Shown here: positions 43,693-52,272 of the stretch, in pieces
Layout of the letters: each line of letters begins with the position of its first letter
How positions within the stretch are numbered: position 1 is the first letter of the stretch
NCBI GenBank assembly: GCA_024641545.1
Contig: JAHECW010000007.1
Span: 1 to 63,970, forward strand
Source: Acidobacteriota bacterium
GTDB lineage: Bacteria; Acidobacteriota; Thermoanaerobaculia; Thermoanaerobaculales; Sulfomarinibacteraceae
Direction: 5' to 3'
Length of the DNA stretch: 63,970 bases
Translations under genes and position numbers: made by a program
The notes under the pieces: generated by a model
Seen by the model: the letters and a program-made list of their open reading frames with translations, nothing else
What the model was told of the DNA's origin: nothing
The model's database searches: none

Positions 43693-44997
43693 ATGACCCA
43701 ACGCGACATGCGCGGCGGCAACTACGCGGCGGAGCTCGAAGCGCCCACGGTCTACCGCGAGCGGCGGCAACGATTGGCAGAGAGTATCGGCGGCGGCACC
43801 ATCGTCATGTGGGGCGCCGGCGACGATCGCGGTTACGGCGACGTCGGGACCTTTCGCCAGAGCTCGTCTTTTTTCTATCTCACCGGCGTCGAGCTGCCGA
43901 ACGCGATCATGGTCCTGCGTCCCGCGGAGGGCTTCGACGCGCTCTTTCTGCCGCCCCGAAACCCCAATGTCGAGCGCTGGACCGGACCGAAGTTCGGTCC
44001 CGGCGAGGAAGCCGCCGAGGCTCTCGGTTTCGACGAGGTGCTGTCATCGGATCCTTCCGAGATCGTCCTCGATGCGCGGCGCCGACCCGTTCCCGGTTTT
44101 GAAGGCCGGCTGCAGGGATGGCTCGGCGATGCGGAGGCCGTTCTCTGGACCGAATACCCGGCGGTCGGCGCCGCCTCGGTGCTCCCTCCGACCCACCGAT
44201 TCGTTTCGCGGCTCCGGGAACGGTTGCCCAGCTTCGAGGTCCGCGACCTCGGCGGACACCTCACCGCCATGCGCCTGGTCAAGAGCGAATCCGAGGTTGC
44301 CCTCCTGCGCAAGGCCGTCGAAGGCTCCATGGCGGGTCAGCGCGCCGCCGCCGGCGTGATTGCCCCCGGCATCCTCGAAGGCGCGGTGGACGGAGCGGTC
44401 TATGCGGCATTTCGCGCCCACGGCGCCGAGGGCCTTTCTTTCCCCTCCATCGTCGGCTGCGGCTCCAACGCGACCACCCTCCACTACGACCAGAACGTCG
44501 GCACCTGCATCGACGGCGAGCTGGTCGTCGTCGACGTGGGGGCGCGCTACGGCTACTACTGCGGCGATCTGACCCGCACCTACCCGGTCAACGGACGGTT
44601 CAACGACCGGCAACGAGGGATCTACGACCTCGTGCTCGAGGCCCACGACCGAGTTGCCGAGGCGATCAGACCCGGCATCCGGATCTTCGATCTCCGCAAG
44701 ATCGCCTACGAGGTCATGGAATCGTCCGGCCTGCGCGACGCCGACGGTGAGAAACTGGGGCAGTACTTCATCCACGGGCTCGGCCACTTCCTCGGTCTCG
44801 ACGCCCACGACCCGGGTTCGGAGGAGGCGATCCTCGTTCCCGGCAACGTCATCACCAACGAGCCGGGGATCTACATCCCGGACGAATCGCTGGGGGTCAG
44901 GATCGAGAACGACTTCCTGGTCACCGAGACGGGGTCGGAGAACCTCTCGGCGGCGCTGCCGACCCGGGCCGAGGAGATCGAGGCGATGATGCGGTAA
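43693..44997 (+). CDS. pepP: Xaa-Pro aminopeptidase (M24B)
   Basis: 434 residues; removes the N-terminal residue before proline. ATG 43693 after AAGGAGAAG. N-terminal creatinase-like domain (about 10-175; FFYLTGVELPNAIMVL, LFLPPRNPNVERWTGPKFG). The C-terminal pita-bread domain has the five metal ligands in order: VVDVGARYGYYCGDLTRTYP (two Asp), IHGLGHFLGLDAHD (His), TNEPGIYIP (Glu) and RIENDFLVT (Glu). Normal length. Cytoplasmic: no signal peptide. Upstream repeats were not included in the frame. Confidence 0.92.
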   Translation: MTQRDMRGGNYAAELEAPTVYRERRQRLAESIGGGTIVMWGAGDDRGYGDVGTFRQSSSFFYLTGVELPNAIMVLRPAEGFDALFLPPRNPNVERWTGPKFGPGEEAAEALGFDEVLSSDPSEIVLDARRRPVPGFEGRLQGWLGDAEAVLWTEYPAVGAASVLPPTHRFVSRLRERLPSFEVRDLGGHLTAMRLVKSESEVALLRKAVEGSMAGQRAAAGVIAPGILEGAVDGAVYAAFRAHGAEGLSFPSIVGCGSNATTLHYDQNVGTCIDGELVVVDVGARYGYYCGDLTRTYPVNGRFNDRQRGIYDLVLEAHDRVAEAIRPGIRIFDLRKIAYEVMESSGLRDADGEKLGQYFIHGLGHFLGLDAHDPGSEEAILVPGNVITNEPGIYIPDESLGVRIENDFLVTETGSENLSAALPTRAEEIEAMMR

Positions 44998-45058
44998 ACT
45001 GCCCCGGTATCGAACGGCACTTTGAGAACCAGACCGAACTATCAAGCTGGAGGGTCCG

Positions 45059-46117
45059 ATGACAGTTGGCATCGTCGGTTACGGCGCCTTCGTCCCGAGG
45101 CGCCGCATCAAGCTCGAGGAGATCGCCAAGGTGTGGGGAGCTGACGCTCCCGCCTACAAGCGCGGCCTCCAACTCTTTGAAAAATCGGTGCCCGGCGCCG
45201 ACGAAGACACGGTCACCATGTCGGTGGAAGCGGCGCGCAACGCTCTCGCCCGTTCGGGTGGAGTCGATCCCGCCGATATCGGCGCCCTCTACATCGGGTC
45301 CGAGTCCCATCCGTATGCCGTCAAGCCTTCGGGGACCATCGTGGCCGAGGCCATCGGCGCGGTTCCGGCGCTCCACGTGGCCGATCTCGAGTTCGCCTGC
45401 AAGGCGGGGACCGAGAGTCTCTTCATCGCCCAGGCGCTGGTCAAGGCCGGCGAGGTCAAGTACGCGGTCGGGATCGGCGCCGACACCTCGCAGGGCGCCC
45501 CCGGAGACGCCCTCGAGTATTCGGCCGCCGCCGGCGCCGCGGCCTTTATATTCGGCGCCGACGAGGACCTCATCCTCGCCGAGATCGTCGACACCTACAG
45601 CTGGACGACCGACACCCCCGATTTCTGGCGCCGCGAGTACATGCACTACCCTCGCCACGGCAGCCGATTCACCGGTGAACCGGCCTACTTTCGCCACAGC
45701 ATGAACTCAGCTCGCGGGATGATGGACAAAGCGGGGTTGGAGCCCGGGGACTTCGCGTACGCCATCTTCCACCAGCCCAACGGGAAGTTCCCGATGCGGG
45801 TCGGCAAGAAGCTCGGCTTCACCAACGAGCAGCTCGAAACCGGGTGGCTCTCGCCGTGGCTCGGCAACACCTACTCCGGCGCCTCCCCCATCGGCCTCAC
45901 CGCGGTGCTCGACATCGCGTCGCCGGGGGATCTGATCCTGCTGACCTCGTTCGGATCCGGCGCCGGATCGGACTCCTTCGTCATCCGGGTCACCGGCCGC
46001 ATCTCCGAGGTCCAGGACCTGGCGCCCAAGACCCGCGAACAGCTTGACGAAAACAAGATCTACCTCGAGTACGGCGCCTACGCCAAGCTCCGCGGCAAGA
46101 TCCGCATGGCCGAGTAG
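45059..46117 (+). CDS. Archaeal-type hydroxymethylglutaryl-CoA synthase
   Basis: 352 residues. Thiolase-fold enzyme condensing acetyl-CoA with acetoacetyl-CoA to HMG-CoA. Begins [22 protein letters not shown], the form seen in archaeal HMG-CoA synthases rather than bacterial MvaS. Catalytic Cys114 in [14 protein letters not shown]; His in [19 protein letters not shown]; Asn in [31 protein letters not shown] at the end. ATG 45059 with a GGAGGG ribosome site. First gene of a three-gene operon with a thiolase and a DUF35 protein, the same set that in methanogenic archaea forms a complex channelling acetoacetyl-CoA. Alternative: another ketoacyl synthase III-type enzyme. Confidence 0.87.
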   Translation: MTVGIVGYGAFVPRRRIKLEEIAKVWGADAPAYKRGLQLFEKSVPGADEDTVTMSVEAARNALARSGGVDPADIGALYIGSESHPYAVKPSGTIVAEAIGAVPALHVADLEFACKAGTESLFIAQALVKAGEVKYAVGIGADTSQGAPGDALEYSAAAGAAAFIFGADEDLILAEIVDTYSWTTDTPDFWRREYMHYPRHGSRFTGEPAYFRHSMNSARGMMDKAGLEPGDFAYAIFHQPNGKFPMRVGKKLGFTNEQLETGWLSPWLGNTYSGASPIGLTAVLDIASPGDLILLTSFGSGAGSDSFVIRVTGRISEVQDLAPKTREQLDENKIYLEYGAYAKLRGKIRMAE

Positions 46118-46130
46118 AAAGGAGGTCGAA

Positions 46131-47291
46131 ATGCGAGATGTAGCAGTTATCGGAATCGGGATGACCTCCTTCGGCGAGCTCTGGGAGACCCCGCTGCGAT
46201 CGTTGTGGGCAGAAGCGGCGTTGGCCGCCCTCGACAATGCCGGGATCGACTCGGTGGACCTGGTCACCATCGGCTGCATGTCCTCGGGGCTCTTCACCGG
46301 CCAGGAACACCTGGCCTCTCTCCTCGCCGATGAGCTGGGCATGGCCGGTGTCCCCGCCACCCGGGTCGAATCGGCCTGCGCATCAGGCGGGCTGGCGGTT
46401 CGCGCCGGCTTTGCCGAGGTCGCATCCGGCCTCTGCGACACCGTGCTCGTCACCGGCGTCGAGAAGATGACCGATGTCGACGGGGCCGACGCCACCTACG
46501 CCCTCGGCACCGCCGCCGATGCCGAGTGGGAGGGTTTCCACGGCGTGACCTTCCCGGGTCTGTACGCCATGTTGGCCCGGATCCACATGCAGAAATACGG
46601 CACCACGCGAGAGCAGCTCGCCCGGGTCGCCGTCAAGAACCACGCCAACGGCCTGCTCAACCCCCACGCCCAGTACCACCTCAAGGTGACGGTCCAGGAT
46701 GTGGTGAACTCGACGCTGGTCGCCGACCCGCTCTGCCTGCTCGATTGTTCGCCGGTGACCGACGGCGCCGCGGCATTGGTCCTCACCACCGCAGAACGCG
46801 CCCGAGAGATCGCGGGCGACAAACCGGTGGTGGTCATCACCGGCTCCGGGATGGCCACGGACACGGTGACCCTGGCCAATCGAGCCGATCTCGCCGAACT
46901 CGGCGCGGTCAAGCTGGCCGGCGAACGGGCCTATGCGATGGCGCGTCGCAAACCCGAGGACATCCACCTCGTCGAGGTCCACGACTGTTTCACCATCGCC
47001 GAGATCATGGCGACCGAGGCCCTCGGCTTCTTCAACCCCGGCTTCGGCGGCTCGGCCGTCGAAAAGGGGCTCACGAGCCTCCAGGGCAAGATTCCGGTCA
47101 ACACCTCCGGAGGTCTCAAGTCCAAGGGGCACCCGGTCGGCGCCACCGGCGTCGCTCAGGTCGTGGAGATCGTCAGCCAACTTCGCGGCGAGGCCGGCCA
47201 GCGGCAGGTCCAGGGCGCGAAGATCGGCATGGCGCAGAACATGGGCGGATCCGGCGGCAGCTCGGTGGTCCACATCCTGGAGGTGGTCTGA
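46131..47291 (+). CDS. Archaeal-type acetoacetyl-CoA thiolase
   Basis: 386 residues. Thiolase of the SCP-x/archaeal type; condenses two acetyl-CoA to acetoacetyl-CoA for the HMG-CoA synthase next to it. ATG 46131 after AAAGGAGGTCG, the best ribosome site of the operon. Catalytic Cys83 in [42 protein letters not shown] near the end with the His that activates the Cys. It lacks the second C-terminal Cys-Gly-Gly block of classical degradative thiolases, as expected for this subfamily. 13 bases after the synthase; overlaps the next gene by one base (TGATG). Confidence 0.88.
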   Translation: MRDVAVIGIGMTSFGELWETPLRSLWAEAALAALDNAGIDSVDLVTIGCMSSGLFTGQEHLASLLADELGMAGVPATRVESACASGGLAVRAGFAEVASGLCDTVLVTGVEKMTDVDGADATYALGTAADAEWEGFHGVTFPGLYAMLARIHMQKYGTTREQLARVAVKNHANGLLNPHAQYHLKVTVQDVVNSTLVADPLCLLDCSPVTDGAAALVLTTAERAREIAGDKPVVVITGSGMATDTVTLANRADLAELGAVKLAGERAYAMARRKPEDIHLVEVHDCFTIAEIMATEALGFFNPGFGGSAVEKGLTSLQGKIPVNTSGGLKSKGHPVGATGVAQVVEIVSQLRGEAGQRQVQGAKIGMAQNMGGSGGSSVVHILEVV

Positions 47292-47692
47292 TGTTTTCCC
47301 CGGCACGAGCCTGGCGTGAGTACCCCCAGCGCTACCGTCTCGAGGCGGCCAAGTGCACCGAGTGTTCCAAGATCCTCTACCCCCCGCGGTTGGTGTGCCC
47401 CGCCTGCGGCGGGCGCACGTTCACGCCGGAGATCCTGCCGCGGGAAGGCAAGGTCGTGACCTTCACCGTCATCCGGGTTCCGCCCGCGGGCTTCACCGAG
47501 CAGACTCCGCTCCCCCTCGCGTTGGTCGAGCTCGCCAACGGCGTTCGCCTCATGGTCCAAATCGGCGATGTCGAGAACCCCGAGACACTTGAGATCGGGA
47601 TGCCGGTGCGGCTCGAGTTCCGGAGAATCTCCTGGGACGGAGAGGCGGGCGTGATCTTCTACGGTCACAAGGCGGTGCGGGCCGGGTCCTGA
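47291..47692 (+). CDS. DUF35 OB-fold/zinc-ribbon protein, scaffold of the thiolase/HMG-CoA synthase complex
   Basis: 133 residues. Rubredoxin-like zinc ribbon with Cys22, Cys25, Cys36, Cys39 (KCTECSKILY, LVCPACGG), then an OB fold (REGKVVTFTVIRVPPAGFTEQTPLPLALVEL). In archaea the protein of this family holds thiolase and HMG-CoA synthase together and shapes a shared CoA site; the operon position here predicts the same role. ATG 47291 shares one base with the thiolase stop. Normal length. Confidence 0.88.
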   Translation: MFSPARAWREYPQRYRLEAAKCTECSKILYPPRLVCPACGGRTFTPEILPREGKVVTFTVIRVPPAGFTEQTPLPLALVELANGVRLMVQIGDVENPETLEIGMPVRLEFRRISWDGEAGVIFYGHKAVRAGS

Positions 47693-47771
47693 TGCCGGGA
47701 CCGGCCCGGTTCGTCGGGTGACGCGCTGCGGCGTCATTGACCCGCCCGTCTGAATCTGCAAAGATGTCACT

Positions 47772-48143
47772 ATGAACGACGATTCAACCACGATCGAACT
47801 TTGCACCATCAATGAGATCGACCCCGACGCGGTGGCCTTTGTCCAGGGCAGGGCCCTGCCCGACCGTACGGTCGAGCGTCTCAGCCGGTTGTTTTCCGCC
47901 CTTGCCGATCCGACCAGGCTCAAGATCGTCAACGCCCTCATGGTCACGAAGGAGCTCTGCGTCTGCGATCTTGCCGTCATCGCCGACCTCTCGGTCTCGG
48001 CGGTGAGCCATCAGCTTCGTCTGCTTCGCGATCGCGATCTGGTCCACGCCCGCCGCGAGGGACGTATGGTCTACTACAGCCTCGCCGACGACCACGTCTC
48101 GACCCTGATGGCCTCGGGCATCGACCACGCCAACGAAGGCTGA
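47772..48143 (+). CDS. ArsR/SmtB-family metal-responsive repressor
   Basis: 123 residues. Winged helix: LFSALADPTRLKIVNAL, ELCVCDLAVIADLSVSAVSHQLRLLRD (recognition helix), and wing RREGRMVYYSLAD. The first metal site has the CVC motif (ELCVCDLA) plus an N-terminal Cys (ELCTINE), as in CadC. The C-terminal helix DDHVSTLMASGIDHANE fits DxH-x10-HxxE, the alpha-5 zinc site of SmtB. Having both suggests a response to Cd/Pb and Zn. No metal transporter is next to it, so its target gene is unknown. The ATG lies in TCACTATG with no clear ribosome site. Confidence 0.9.
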   Translation: MNDDSTTIELCTINEIDPDAVAFVQGRALPDRTVERLSRLFSALADPTRLKIVNALMVTKELCVCDLAVIADLSVSAVSHQLRLLRDRDLVHARREGRMVYYSLADDHVSTLMASGIDHANEG

Positions 48144-48402
48144 CCCGCAGATCATACTGAGCCTGTTGTCCCGGACAATCCACCGCGACAGGATTCCGGG
48201 CATCGGCGACCTTCGGATGTGCCGCCTCGAACCTCGTTCGAATTCGGCAGAGCCTCGACGCCGCCCGAGCCCCGATACCGGACACTGTTCAAGCGGGCAC
48301 TCTCGGGCGACAGGCACGGGAGCATGACCCCGGGAGTGGCGGCCCGTGCACGTGATGCCGCCTCCCGACACACGATGAGATAAGATCAGACTGCGGGTCT
48401 CG
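48144..48402. other. 259-base spacer after the ArsR gene
   Basis: No gene. TAAGAT at 48381-48386 could be a -10, 16 bases before the GTG at 48403. I found no ArsR-type palindrome I can defend. Confidence 0.35.
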
Positions 48403-50100
48403 GTGGGAATCAGATTCACCTCTGCATCATCATCCCGGCTCGGCGGCCGATCGACCGCCGGCAAGGGCTGCCTGACGGTCTTCTTTCTGGTCTTCCTCGT
48501 CATGGGCGCCGTCTTCACCCTCTTGATCCTCGCTGATGCGGCGCGGGTCGCGGAGGTGTGGTTCTGGCCCGAGGCGGAGTGCACCGTGCTCTCCGGCAGC
48601 GTCGAAGAAACCGGCGACGACGAGAATCCCTACACCGTCGCGGTGGTCTTCGAGTATCAGATCGACGGCCGCGCCTACCGGGGGACCAATCTCACCCGGA
48701 GTTCATCCGCAAGCTCGAGCTACGACACCGTCCGCCGCGCCGTCGATGCCTATCCACCGGGAACCCGCACCACCTGCCGGGTCGATCCGGAGAACCCCGG
48801 TGAAGCCGTCCTCGAGTGCCGGCTGCCGTGGATCGCCCTCGCGGGCTTTCTGCCCCTCATCTTCGTCGCCGTCGGCGCCGGCGGGATCTACGGCGTCTGG
48901 CGGTCCGGCGGTCGCGCCGAGAATGGCGACGTCGAGTCGATCTCACAACGGGCGAAAAACGGGCGCGGAAAGAAGATCGAACTCGGTATCGGTCTCGTCT
49001 TCGCGGCCGTCGGAGGCGGGCTGACGATCCTCCTGCTCGTCGTGCCCCTCGTCCGTCTGGCGCAGGCCTCGACCTGGGTCGAGACCCCCGCCACGGTGGT
49101 CGGATCGGTCCTGCGGTCCTGGAGCACCGACGACGGAACCTCCTACCAGGCCGATGTCCTCTACGAGTACTCGGCGGGCGGGCGGGCCTGGACCTCAAAC
49201 CGCCGCGACTTCTTTCCCTTCAGTTCGGGAGATGCCGACGGGGCAGAGGCCGTTCTCGCCCGCTACCCGGCAGGGAGCATGACCGTCTGTTTTGTCGATC
49301 CCGCGGATCCGACGCGATCGGTGCTCGATCGGAGACTCCACGCGGCCTACCTCATCGGTCTCTTTCCGCTCATCTTTCTCGTCGTCGGTGCGGCGCTGGC
49401 GACGCACGCGCTCAAGCGACCCTCGACAACGGTCCCCGCGGCGGGCTCGCCGACCCGGCCGACCGATACCCCGGACGCGCCCGGCAGCCTGGCGCCGCAG
49501 GTCGGCCCCGTGGGCAAACTGATCGGAACCATCCTGATCGCCGCGTTCTGGAACGGGATCGTCAGCGTGTTTCTCTGGCAGATCGTGCTGAGTTTCCGCC
49601 GCGACGACCCGGAGTGGTTCCTCTGCCTCTTCATGACTCCGTTCGTCCTCGTCGGTCTCGGTTTGGTGGGTGGGGTGGTCTACTACCTGCTCGCCCTGGC
49701 CAATCCGCGACCGCAGCTGACGATTTCTCCGTCATCGCCCCGCCTCGGGTCCCGACTTCGCGTCGAGTGGGCGTTCACCGGAAAGGCTGACCGCATCTCG
49801 CGACTCGAGATCGTCCTCGAGGGACACGAAAAGGCGACCTATCGACGGGGCACCGACACTCAAACCGACCGCGAGGCCTTCGCTTCGTTCGTGGTCACGG
49901 ACTCGCCGGCGAGCTGGGGGGTCGCCCGCGGCGCCGGTGAGGTCGAGATCCCGGCGGACACCATGCACAGCTTCGCCTCGGACCACAACGCAGTGGTCTG
50001 GGCGATCCACGTCCACGGCGACATTCCACGCTGGCCGGATGTCAACGAGACCTTTGAGATCGAAGTCCGGCCGCCGGCTCCGGAGCGGGTACCGGCATGA
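48403..50100 (+). CDS. DUF3592-type membrane protein with two repeats and a C-terminal beta domain
   Basis: 565 residues. GTG start. Two similar modules: membrane segment (FFLVFLVMGAVFTLLILADA), beta domain ending YPPGTRTTCRVDPENPGEAVLE, membrane segment (about 20-170); the second is at about 195-330 with YPAGSMTVCFVDPADPTRSVLD. Both carry the DUF3592 pattern. Further membrane segments near 370-440. The last 130 residues (RPQLTISPSSPRLGSRLRVEWAFTGKADRISRLEIVLEG) look like an arrestin-like beta sandwich in the cytoplasm. Function unknown. ATGA overlap with the next gene. Confidence 0.75.
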   Translation: MGIRFTSASSSRLGGRSTAGKGCLTVFFLVFLVMGAVFTLLILADAARVAEVWFWPEAECTVLSGSVEETGDDENPYTVAVVFEYQIDGRAYRGTNLTRSSSASSSYDTVRRAVDAYPPGTRTTCRVDPENPGEAVLECRLPWIALAGFLPLIFVAVGAGGIYGVWRSGGRAENGDVESISQRAKNGRGKKIELGIGLVFAAVGGGLTILLLVVPLVRLAQASTWVETPATVVGSVLRSWSTDDGTSYQADVLYEYSAGGRAWTSNRRDFFPFSSGDADGAEAVLARYPAGSMTVCFVDPADPTRSVLDRRLHAAYLIGLFPLIFLVVGAALATHALKRPSTTVPAAGSPTRPTDTPDAPGSLAPQVGPVGKLIGTILIAAFWNGIVSVFLWQIVLSFRRDDPEWFLCLFMTPFVLVGLGLVGGVVYYLLALANPRPQLTISPSSPRLGSRLRVEWAFTGKADRISRLEIVLEGHEKATYRRGTDTQTDREAFASFVVTDSPASWGVARGAGEVEIPADTMHSFASDHNAVVWAIHVHGDIPRWPDVNETFEIEVRPPAPERVPA

Positions 50101-50519
50101 CTGAGCTGCGCATCGAGGTGGACGGCGGTCGCCACTGGTTTTCACCGGGTGCGACCCTGTCCGGACGCGTTGTCTGGCGGCTCGAGGACGACGCCGAGGC
50201 CATCGAGCTCCGGCTCTTCTGGTTCACCAGCGGCAAGGGCACCGAGGATGTCGCGATCATCGACTCGGTCCGCACCGACGCCGCCGGACGAGCCGGAGAT
50301 CAGGGGTTCACCTTTCCCCTGCCCGACGGGCCTTACTCCTTCTCCGGTTCCCTCATCACCTTGACCTGGGCCCTCGAACTCGTGGCCATCCCCCACGGGA
50401 CGACCGAACGCATCGAGTTCGTCATGGCGCCGACGCCCGTCGAGGTCCGGCTCGAGAGCCTCGGCCGGGCACCGCTGGGCCACGGTTTGAACTTCAATCC
50501 GAGCCGAGACAAGCGGTGA
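50097..50519 (+). CDS. Arrestin-like beta-sandwich protein, 140 residues
   Basis: Soluble protein; begins MTELRIEVDGGRHWFSPGATLSGRVVWRLEDDAEAIELRLFWFT, then FTFPLPDGPYSFSGSLITLTWALELVAI. The pattern (substrate-like strand with GxxLxGxVxW, then LPxxPxSFxGxLIxLxWxLE) resembles arrestin N-domain or Spo0M-like proteins. It probably pairs with the similar domain at the end of the upstream membrane protein. Overlaps by ATGA upstream and by GTGA with the ATPase downstream. No catalytic residues. Confidence 0.65.
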   Translation: MTELRIEVDGGRHWFSPGATLSGRVVWRLEDDAEAIELRLFWFTSGKGTEDVAIIDSVRTDAAGRAGDQGFTFPLPDGPYSFSGSLITLTWALELVAIPHGTTERIEFVMAPTPVEVRLESLGRAPLGHGLNFNPSRDKR

Positions 50520-51100
50520 GGCACAACCCCGGCGCAGCGCGCCCGGCCGACAACCCCTTCGCGAGCAGGCGGATCGACGGCCTCCGCTACCGGTTCCGCC
50601 GGGGCGGCATCGGCGACCTCAAAACGGATCTGGCGCGTCACGGCAACCGGGGCGCCGTGGTCGGACCGCACGGCAGCGGCAAGACCACGCTCCTCGACGC
50701 GCTCGCCGGAGAGCTCGAGGGCGAGTTCGCCCGCGTCAACCTCGGCAGCGACACCCGGCGACCGCTGTCACGGGCGCTCTCGTCGCTGCCGGCCGCAATC
50801 TGCGACGTTCACGTCGTCCTCATCGACGGCGCCGAACAGCTCGACCGCTGGGGCTGGTGGCGCCTTCACCGCCGGGTCCGCCACGCCGGCATCCTTGTCA
50901 TCACGAGCCACGCACCGGGGCGGCTGCCGACCATCCACCGCTGTACGACCGACCCGGCCCTGCTCCGGGAACTCGTGGCCGAGCTCTCCCCAGGAATGGT
51001 CGGGGACGCGGATCTCGAGGCTCTCTTCCAACGCCACGGCGGTGACATCAGGTCGTGTCTTCGGGAGCTGTACGACCGCTGGGCGGGGCGAGGGCGCTGA
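50516..51100 (+). CDS. Small P-loop ATPase, third gene of the DUF3592 operon
   Basis: 194 residues. Walker A GPHGSGKTT (50-58), Walker B HVVLIDGAE with Asp104, sensor-like VITSHAP. A GTG start overlaps the upstream stop as GTGA. The C-terminal part is helical (DLEALFQRHGGDIRSCLRELYDRW), like the lid of an AAA-type ATPase, but shorter than a full AAA domain. Family not recognised. It could power or gate the membrane protein of the operon. Confidence 0.7.
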   Translation: MRHNPGAARPADNPFASRRIDGLRYRFRRGGIGDLKTDLARHGNRGAVVGPHGSGKTTLLDALAGELEGEFARVNLGSDTRRPLSRALSSLPAAICDVHVVLIDGAEQLDRWGWWRLHRRVRHAGILVITSHAPGRLPTIHRCTTDPALLRELVAELSPGMVGDADLEALFQRHGGDIRSCLRELYDRWAGRGR

Positions 51101-51107
51101 AGATCTC

Positions 51108-51165
51108 ATCGGGCACGGACCCGGACGGGGATACGGACTCGGACGCGGACTCGGGGAAGGTGCCG
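51108..51165. repeat. GGAC-rich hexamer repeat, copy 7
   Basis: Degenerate GGACCC/GGACGG/GGACTC/GGACGC units between the ATPase stop and the exbD stop; same family as the GGACGC part of 43525-43663. Confidence 0.5.
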
Positions 51166-51177
51166 CGGTTGGCGGTT

Positions 51178-51597
51178 CTATTCCTTCGGGCGATCGGCCG
51201 ACATCTGGATCATGTTGGCGCCGGCGGCGCGGGCGGTGTCGAGGACCTTCACCACGATCCCGTAATCGGCATCGCGGTCGCCCTTGAGAATCACCGCCTT
51301 GTCGGGTGCACGCTCGACCAATGCCTTCATCTGCGCCTCGAGTTCCTCTTCCGGCACGATGACATCATTGATCCATATGGTCCCGTCGGCGGCGATCTTG
51401 ACCTCCGGGGGCCGCTCTTCCTGGCCCACCCCTTCCGATTCCGCCGTCTTGGCCTCGGGCAGCTTGAGCTTGAGCCGCTCATCGGTGACGAACTGGGTCG
51501 TCACCGCATAGAAGATCAACAAGAGGAAGACGACATCGATCAGCGGCGCCATCTGGACATCGGGTCTGGTTCGCCCGCCGAGCTTGACGAGTTGCAT
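51178..51597 (-). CDS. exbD: ExbD/TolR-family protein
   Basis: 139 residues. One N-terminal membrane helix with the proton-carrying Asp in APLIDVVFLLLIFYAV, followed by a periplasmic domain (IWINDVIVPEEELEAQMKALVERAPDKAVILKGDRDADYGIVVKVLD) typical of ExbD. ATG 51597 overlaps the exbB stop by one base. With ExbB it converts the proton gradient to movement of TonB. Whether the unit is ExbD (TonB) or TolR cannot be decided by sequence alone; the TonB-type protein in the same operon favours ExbD. Confidence 0.92.
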   Translation of the reverse strand: MQLVKLGGRTRPDVQMAPLIDVVFLLLIFYAVTTQFVTDERLKLKLPEAKTAESEGVGQEERPPEVKIAADGTIWINDVIVPEEELEAQMKALVERAPDKAVILKGDRDADYGIVVKVLDTARAAGANMIQMSADRPKE

Positions 51598-52250
51598 CAG
51601 GCCTCCTCGCTCTCGCCGGCGACGACGTCCGGTCGCCGCACAAGATGGAGGTAGTCCATCATCTGCGCCTCGATGTCGGCCAGAATCGCCACCGCCCGCG
51701 CCTCGAGAAAGCTGTGCGTGAAGAGCGCGGGAATCGCGATGATGAGGCCGGTCGCGGTTGTGATGAGCGCCTGCGAGATCCCGGTCGCAAGGGTGTCGTT
51801 GATCCCTGAACCACCGGTGGCGACCGCCTTGAAGATGTTGATCATGCCGAGCACCGTGCCGAGCAGCCCGAGCAGCGGTGCGCCGCCGACGATGGTCGCC
51901 AGCGCCGGCAGTCCGCGCTGCAACCCGAGCAGCTGACGGCGGCCGGTGTCGCCGAGGATTTCCTTGAGCTCGTCATACGGGGCGTATCTGTTCTCCACCA
52001 TGGTGTGGACGAGCTCGGTGAAAGGCCCCGGGTGCCGGCGGCAGTAGTCGGAGGCGGCCTTGTAGTCCCGCCCTCCGAGAAGCCCCGACAGGACGTGGAC
52101 GACCCCGGGCTCGAGGTAGTTCTGGGCCCGCAGGACCCACAACCGCTCGAGAATGATGGCCAGCGCCACCACCGAGAGCATTCCGAGGGGGTACATGACC
52201 GGACCACCGGACCTGAAGATGTCGATTCCGCTTTGCAAGAGTTCGAACAC
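51597..52250 (-). CDS. exbB: ExbB/TolQ/MotA-family proton channel protein
   Basis: 217 residues. GTG 52250 with a CGGAGAA ribosome site gives the compact N-terminus typical for the family; the longer frame is not conserved-looking. Three helices: VMYPLGMLSVVALAIILERLWVL; LATIVGGAPLLGLLGTVLGMI; ATGISQALITTATGLIIAIPAL. Family blocks GGAPLLGLLGTVLGMINIF and ISQALITTATGL line the channel. Second gene of tonB-exbB-exbD, 22 bases after tonB. Confidence 0.92.
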   Translation of the reverse strand: MFELLQSGIDIFRSGGPVMYPLGMLSVVALAIILERLWVLRAQNYLEPGVVHVLSGLLGGRDYKAASDYCRRHPGPFTELVHTMVENRYAPYDELKEILGDTGRRQLLGLQRGLPALATIVGGAPLLGLLGTVLGMINIFKAVATGGSGINDTLATGISQALITTATGLIIAIPALFTHSFLEARAVAILADIEAQMMDYLHLVRRPDVVAGESEEA

Positions 52251-52272
52251 GGGTTTCTCCGATCGGCTGTGT

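Noticed and set aside
47693-48402. ArsR operator controlling the DUF3592 operon
   Set aside because: No 12-2-12-type imperfect palindrome could be defended; gene adjacency alone is not evidence.
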